This document shows positions 61,152 through 64,000 of a DNA stretch of 64,000 bases, piece by piece (position 1 is the stretch's first letter; each line of letters begins with the position of its first letter). This DNA is from Mycolicibacterium hodleri. Its GTDB lineage: Bacteria; Actinomycetota; Actinomycetes; Mycobacteriales; Mycobacteriaceae. The position numbers and the translations under genes were made by a program. The stretch is from positions 124,001-188,000 of the forward strand of contig NZ_RCZG01000002.1 of NCBI RefSeq assembly GCF_006439015.1, read 5' to 3'. A model generated the notes under the pieces. That model did not search any database, was not told where the DNA came from, and worked only from the letters and a program-made list of their open reading frames with translations.

Positions 61152-64000
61152 TCAAGATTGAAGACCCCATCTGGGCCACCAGGTTCTGGTACCGAGAAGT
61201 GCTGCGACGGCCGGCACGGTGAGGGTGCGTACCACGAATGTATCGATCAACAGACCTGCTCCAATCGTGAAGCCGATCTGGGCCACGGTGTAAACGGGGC
61301 TGACCAACATGGCCAACATGGTGACCGCAAAGACAACACCGGCCACGGTAATGACGCCGCCAGTCGCCGTAAATGCCTTAATGATGCCTGAACGAGTCCC
61401 TACCATCGAATTCGCATGGATTCTCGACATGAAGAGCAAGTTATAGTCGGAACCCACGGCGACAAGCGCGACCAAGGACACGAGCGGTACCGCCCAGTAG
61501 AGGTCGATTCCGAGCAGGATCTGCCAGACCAAAACGCCGATGCCCACAGCTGATAAATACGAAAGCACAATGGTGATCATGAGATACATCGGCGCGATCA
61601 GGCCGCCGAGCAGCCATGCCAGGATGATGAAAATGAAGAGCAGCGCAAATGTGGCCACAATCGCAAAGTCTCTGCCGATCATGTGTTGCAAGTCCCTAAA
61701 TCCAGCAGCGACACCGCTGACTTCCATGCGGCTGCCATTGAGCGTGGTCTCTGCCAGCGCCGAATTTGTGGAATTGATGACCGCATCAAGACGACCGAGG
61801 GCGCTCTTCTCATATGCCGTGGAATTACCGAAAACCAGCAGCCGCGCGGAGTGTCCGTCTTTGGATATGAAATAGCTCATTGCCTGCTTCAGGCGGGGAT
61901 CCTGAAATGCACCTTTAGGAACATAGAAACCCGCATCAGCACCGCTCACATTGGCGCCGACTTCGCTGAGGAAGTCGCGAGCCTGGGTCAGGCCGACGAG
62001 GAGATCTTGCATTTGCGGTGAAATCTGCTTCACACCGTCCGCGACCTGCCTCATTCCGGATCGGGCAGAGTCCGCGCCGGCAGCGATCTCACTGAGTTTG
62101 CTGGTAAGCAGCGCTTGACCGTCGGTGAGGTGGTCGGTTCCGTCCGAGGCGGCGGCCAGTCCGGTCTGGAGTTTTCGCAACCCATCCGAGACACGACGAT
62201 TACCGTCCGCCAATTGCCTGGAGCCGACCTTCAGTTGGGTGAGCAGGTAACGGACCCGCCCAACGAGCGATGTGTCCTGAGCCAAGGCCGCCATCTGGTC
62301 GACCTCCCCGCAGTTGCTGCCCTGTTCACAGGGCATGCCGTTGGGCGGAGGGGGGACGAACGTATCCAGCTGTGTGAGGATCGGAGTAACCATGGAATCG
62401 ATGGAATCCGCCATCTCCTTCGAACCATCGGCAAGCCGATCGGTTCCTCCGGAAAGATCGTTGGATCCGCCGGAGGCGGAAAACAGTCCGCTCTGGAGCT
62501 GCTTCATGCCGCTGAGGATTCGCCCGGCCCCTTGGGCCGCTAGTGCATTGCCCGCACTGAGTTGGCCAAGGCCGTCGCTGAGCCGTTGAGTTCCTTGCTC
62601 GAGCTGCTGCAGTTTGGGTTGACTTTCCGCCAGCCCTTGAATTGCCGCGCTGAGTTTGTCGGCAAGCTGCCGGTCTTGGCCGCTCAGGGTGAACTCCGGA
62701 ATCGCTTTACCCTCCGGCTGGGTGGGACTCAGCACCTCGCTCACCCCGGGGACTTTTTGAATAGTCCTGACAACCGAGTTCAGCGCGGAGAAGTCGGCGG
62801 AATTCCGGAGATCGCGGTCCGCCGCGATGAGTATGACGTCGGGCGTAAGTGCACTCGGCTCGTAGTGCCGGGCGATGGCGTCATAGCCCTGGTTGCTCGG
62901 TGTCGTCGCCGGCTGCACTTCTCGTTCGTCGTACCCGGTGACCATCCAGAGCGTCGGTGCCGCTAGCGCAAGCAGGATGGCGATGCTCGTCGCGAGCACC
63001 CGGCCTGGTCGACGGACGATCAGAACACCAACACGCCGCCAGTACCGAGACGAGCCTTCGGCCCTCGGCTCTGCGAAGCCGCGGCGTCCGAGAATTGAGA
63101 GAAGAGCCGGAACGAGCGTCAGCGCAGCGAGTACGGCGACAATCACGCCTATCGAGCACGGCAATCCGGTGGTTCGAAACAGACTGATCTGAGTCGCCGA
63201 CATCACCGCGCAACTCGCGGCCACGGTAAGGCCGGAGGCCACGATGATGCCCGATGTCTCGGTGGCGGACGCCACGATCGACTCGTGAGTCGACATCCCT
63301 CGCCGACGCCCTTGGTGGTAGCCGCTGAGGAGGAAAACTCCGTAATCCGTGCCGGCCCCGAGAAGAATCGCCGCGAGGAGCATCACCGAGAAGATGGATA
63401 CATCGAGGTTGGTGTGCAATGCCAAGAGTGCGACGATGGGGCGTGAAATGCCCAGGGCCAAGCCGACGCTGAGCAACGGTACGAGGATTGTGCTGAGTCG
63501 ACGGTATACGAATAGCAGCAACACGACGATCATTCCCACCGTCGCTGCCGTGATGAGGGCGATCGAATGCTCCTGGGCCGCGATCTCATCACCTATCGTT
63601 GGCGCCGGGCCGGTCAGATAAACCGATAGGCCATCGGGTTTTGGAGTGTGGTCGATCAATCCACGAACAAACTGCTGTCCTGCTCGTTGGGGGGTCCCGC
63701 CCAGCCCACCGTAGAACCGCACAGTCGCATATACGGCCTTGCCGTCCTGGCTGGCGGCGATGTGGATAGTCGCAGGGTCAGGCAGGAGGTCCTGAACCGA
63801 CTCGATCTCGGAATGATTGGCCCGAAGTCTGGCGACCATGTCGTCGTAGTAGGCGCGGTCCACATCGTTGAATCCGCGGTTGTCCTCAAGCACGAGGTAT
63901 CCGATTGCCGACGCTTGGGATTCGCCGAACTGAGTGCCGATCTCCTTGAGAGTGACCAACGATGGCGCCGATTCAGGGATAAGGGGGCCGGATTTCTCGA
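61152..64000 (-). CDS. MmpL-family RND lipid transporter (5' end outside window)
   Basis: About 949 residues are visible; the N-terminus lies beyond the right edge. It shows the two-repeat RND layout: a first membrane bundle with GTDYGVFLLSGYHQGRRRG, a large periplasmic domain with long heptad-like coiled coils (LSDGLGQLSAG, GGTDRLADGSKEM, VSDGLRKLQTG) and a CEQGSNC pair, then a second bundle with VAVGSDYNLLFMSRIHA. MmpL proteins use the proton gradient to export envelope lipids such as PDIM, glycopeptidolipids and trehalose esters. Beside the dar genes it probably exports the resorcinol lipid. It is transcribed toward the dar operon. Confidence 0.93.
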   Translation of the reverse strand, partial: EKSGPLIPESAPSLVTLKEIGTQFGESQASAIGYLVLEDNRGFNDVDRAYYDDMVARLRANHSEIESVQDLLPDPATIHIAASQDGKAVYATVRFYGGLGGTPQRAGQQFVRGLIDHTPKPDGLSVYLTGPAPTIGDEIAAQEHSIALITAATVGMIVVLLLFVYRRLSTILVPLLSVGLALGISRPIVALLALHTNLDVSIFSVMLLAAILLGAGTDYGVFLLSGYHQGRRRGMSTHESIVASATETSGIIVASGLTVAASCAVMSATQISLFRTTGLPCSIGVIVAVLAALTLVPALLSILGRRGFAEPRAEGSSRYWRRVGVLIVRRPGRVLATSIAILLALAAPTLWMVTGYDEREVQPATTPSNQGYDAIARHYEPSALTPDVILIAADRDLRNSADFSALNSVVRTIQKVPGVSEVLSPTQPEGKAIPEFTLSGQDRQLADKLSAAIQGLAESQPKLQQLEQGTQRLSDGLGQLSAGNALAAQGAGRILSGMKQLQSGLFSASGGSNDLSGGTDRLADGSKEMADSIDSMVTPILTQLDTFVPPPPNGMPCEQGSNCGEVDQMAALAQDTSLVGRVRYLLTQLKVGSRQLADGNRRVSDGLRKLQTGLAAASDGTDHLTDGQALLTSKLSEIAAGADSARSGMRQVADGVKQISPQMQDLLVGLTQARDFLSEVGANVSGADAGFYVPKGAFQDPRLKQAMSYFISKDGHSARLLVFGNSTAYEKSALGRLDAVINSTNSALAETTLNGSRMEVSGVAAGFRDLQHMIGRDFAIVATFALLFIFIILAWLLGGLIAPMYLMITIVLSYLSAVGIGVLVWQILLGIDLYWAVPLVSLVALVAVGSDYNLLFMSRIHANSMVGTRSGIIKAFTATGGVITVAGVVFAVTMLAMLVSPVYTVAQIGFTIGAGLLIDTFVVRTLTVPAVAALLGTRTWWPRWGLQS

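Noticed and set aside
51909..64000. Genomic island with defined attachment sites
   Set aside because: No integrase and no repeat of the tRNA 3' end were found inside the window, so only the tRNA border is claimed.
1..64000. CRISPR arrays, insertion sequences, riboswitches
   Set aside because: Reading both strands showed no regularly spaced repeats, transposase motifs or known riboswitch cores.

Overview
The window is chromosomal DNA from a fast-growing Mycobacterium (Mycolicibacterium type). The evidence is high G+C, actinobacterial codon use, gene order collinear with M. tuberculosis Rv0945 to Rv0996, and an MspA-family porin, which slow growers lack. No integrase, transposase, phage gene or CRISPR array was seen.

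From 1 to 30 kb: a truncated universal stress protein, a large LuxR-type ATPase regulator, a short-chain dehydrogenase, an AbiEi/DUF559 gene bracketed by palindromic repeats, pgi, an aldehyde dehydrogenase, chorismate mutase, uvrD1, an M23 endopeptidase, sucCD, two genes with KstR-like operators (a thiolase-fold protein and an F420-type oxidoreductase), a membrane protein coupled to a PLP decarboxylase, an SfnG-like monooxygenase, the Rv0954/perM envelope pair, purNH, and a MoxR/VWA pair. From 30 to 39 kb lies a minus-strand acyl-CoA operon (AtuA-like, fadE13, accD2, accA2, fadE12, echA7). It resembles the acyclic-terpene/leucine carboxylase pathways and has a TetR-like operator upstream.

From 39 to 52 kb: rpmF, the envelope-stress system mprA-mprB-pepD, moaB2, a porin (mspC-like), mscL, an SAF-domain protein, the FmdB-type chaperone ruc behind a CIRCE-like operator, 5-formyl-THF cyclo-ligase, and galU-glp(moeA1)-rimJ-glpR, followed by tRNA-Ala(CGC).

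Directly after the tRNA the core synteny stops and an accessory region begins (52 kb to the window edge). It holds an O-methyltransferase and, on the opposite strand, a compact operon: MmpL transporter, acyl carrier protein, DarB-like ketosynthase, DarA-like dialkylresorcinol enzyme, second carrier protein, a KS-AT-ACP polyketide synthase with no reductive domain, and an Rv1013-like acyl-AMP ligase. Several of these genes overlap by 4 bases. Read together, the set should activate a fatty acid, extend it once to a beta-ketoacyl thioester, fuse it with a second acyl chain into a cyclohexanedione, aromatise it to a dialkylresorcinol, possibly O-methylate it, and export it. I know of no described mycobacterial product of this kind, so this is the leading candidate for a new system.

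Smaller signals include palindromic elements with a shared CTCACC loop, seven probable leaderless promoters, two Crp-type sites, and a tandem duplication of a ribosome-binding region.
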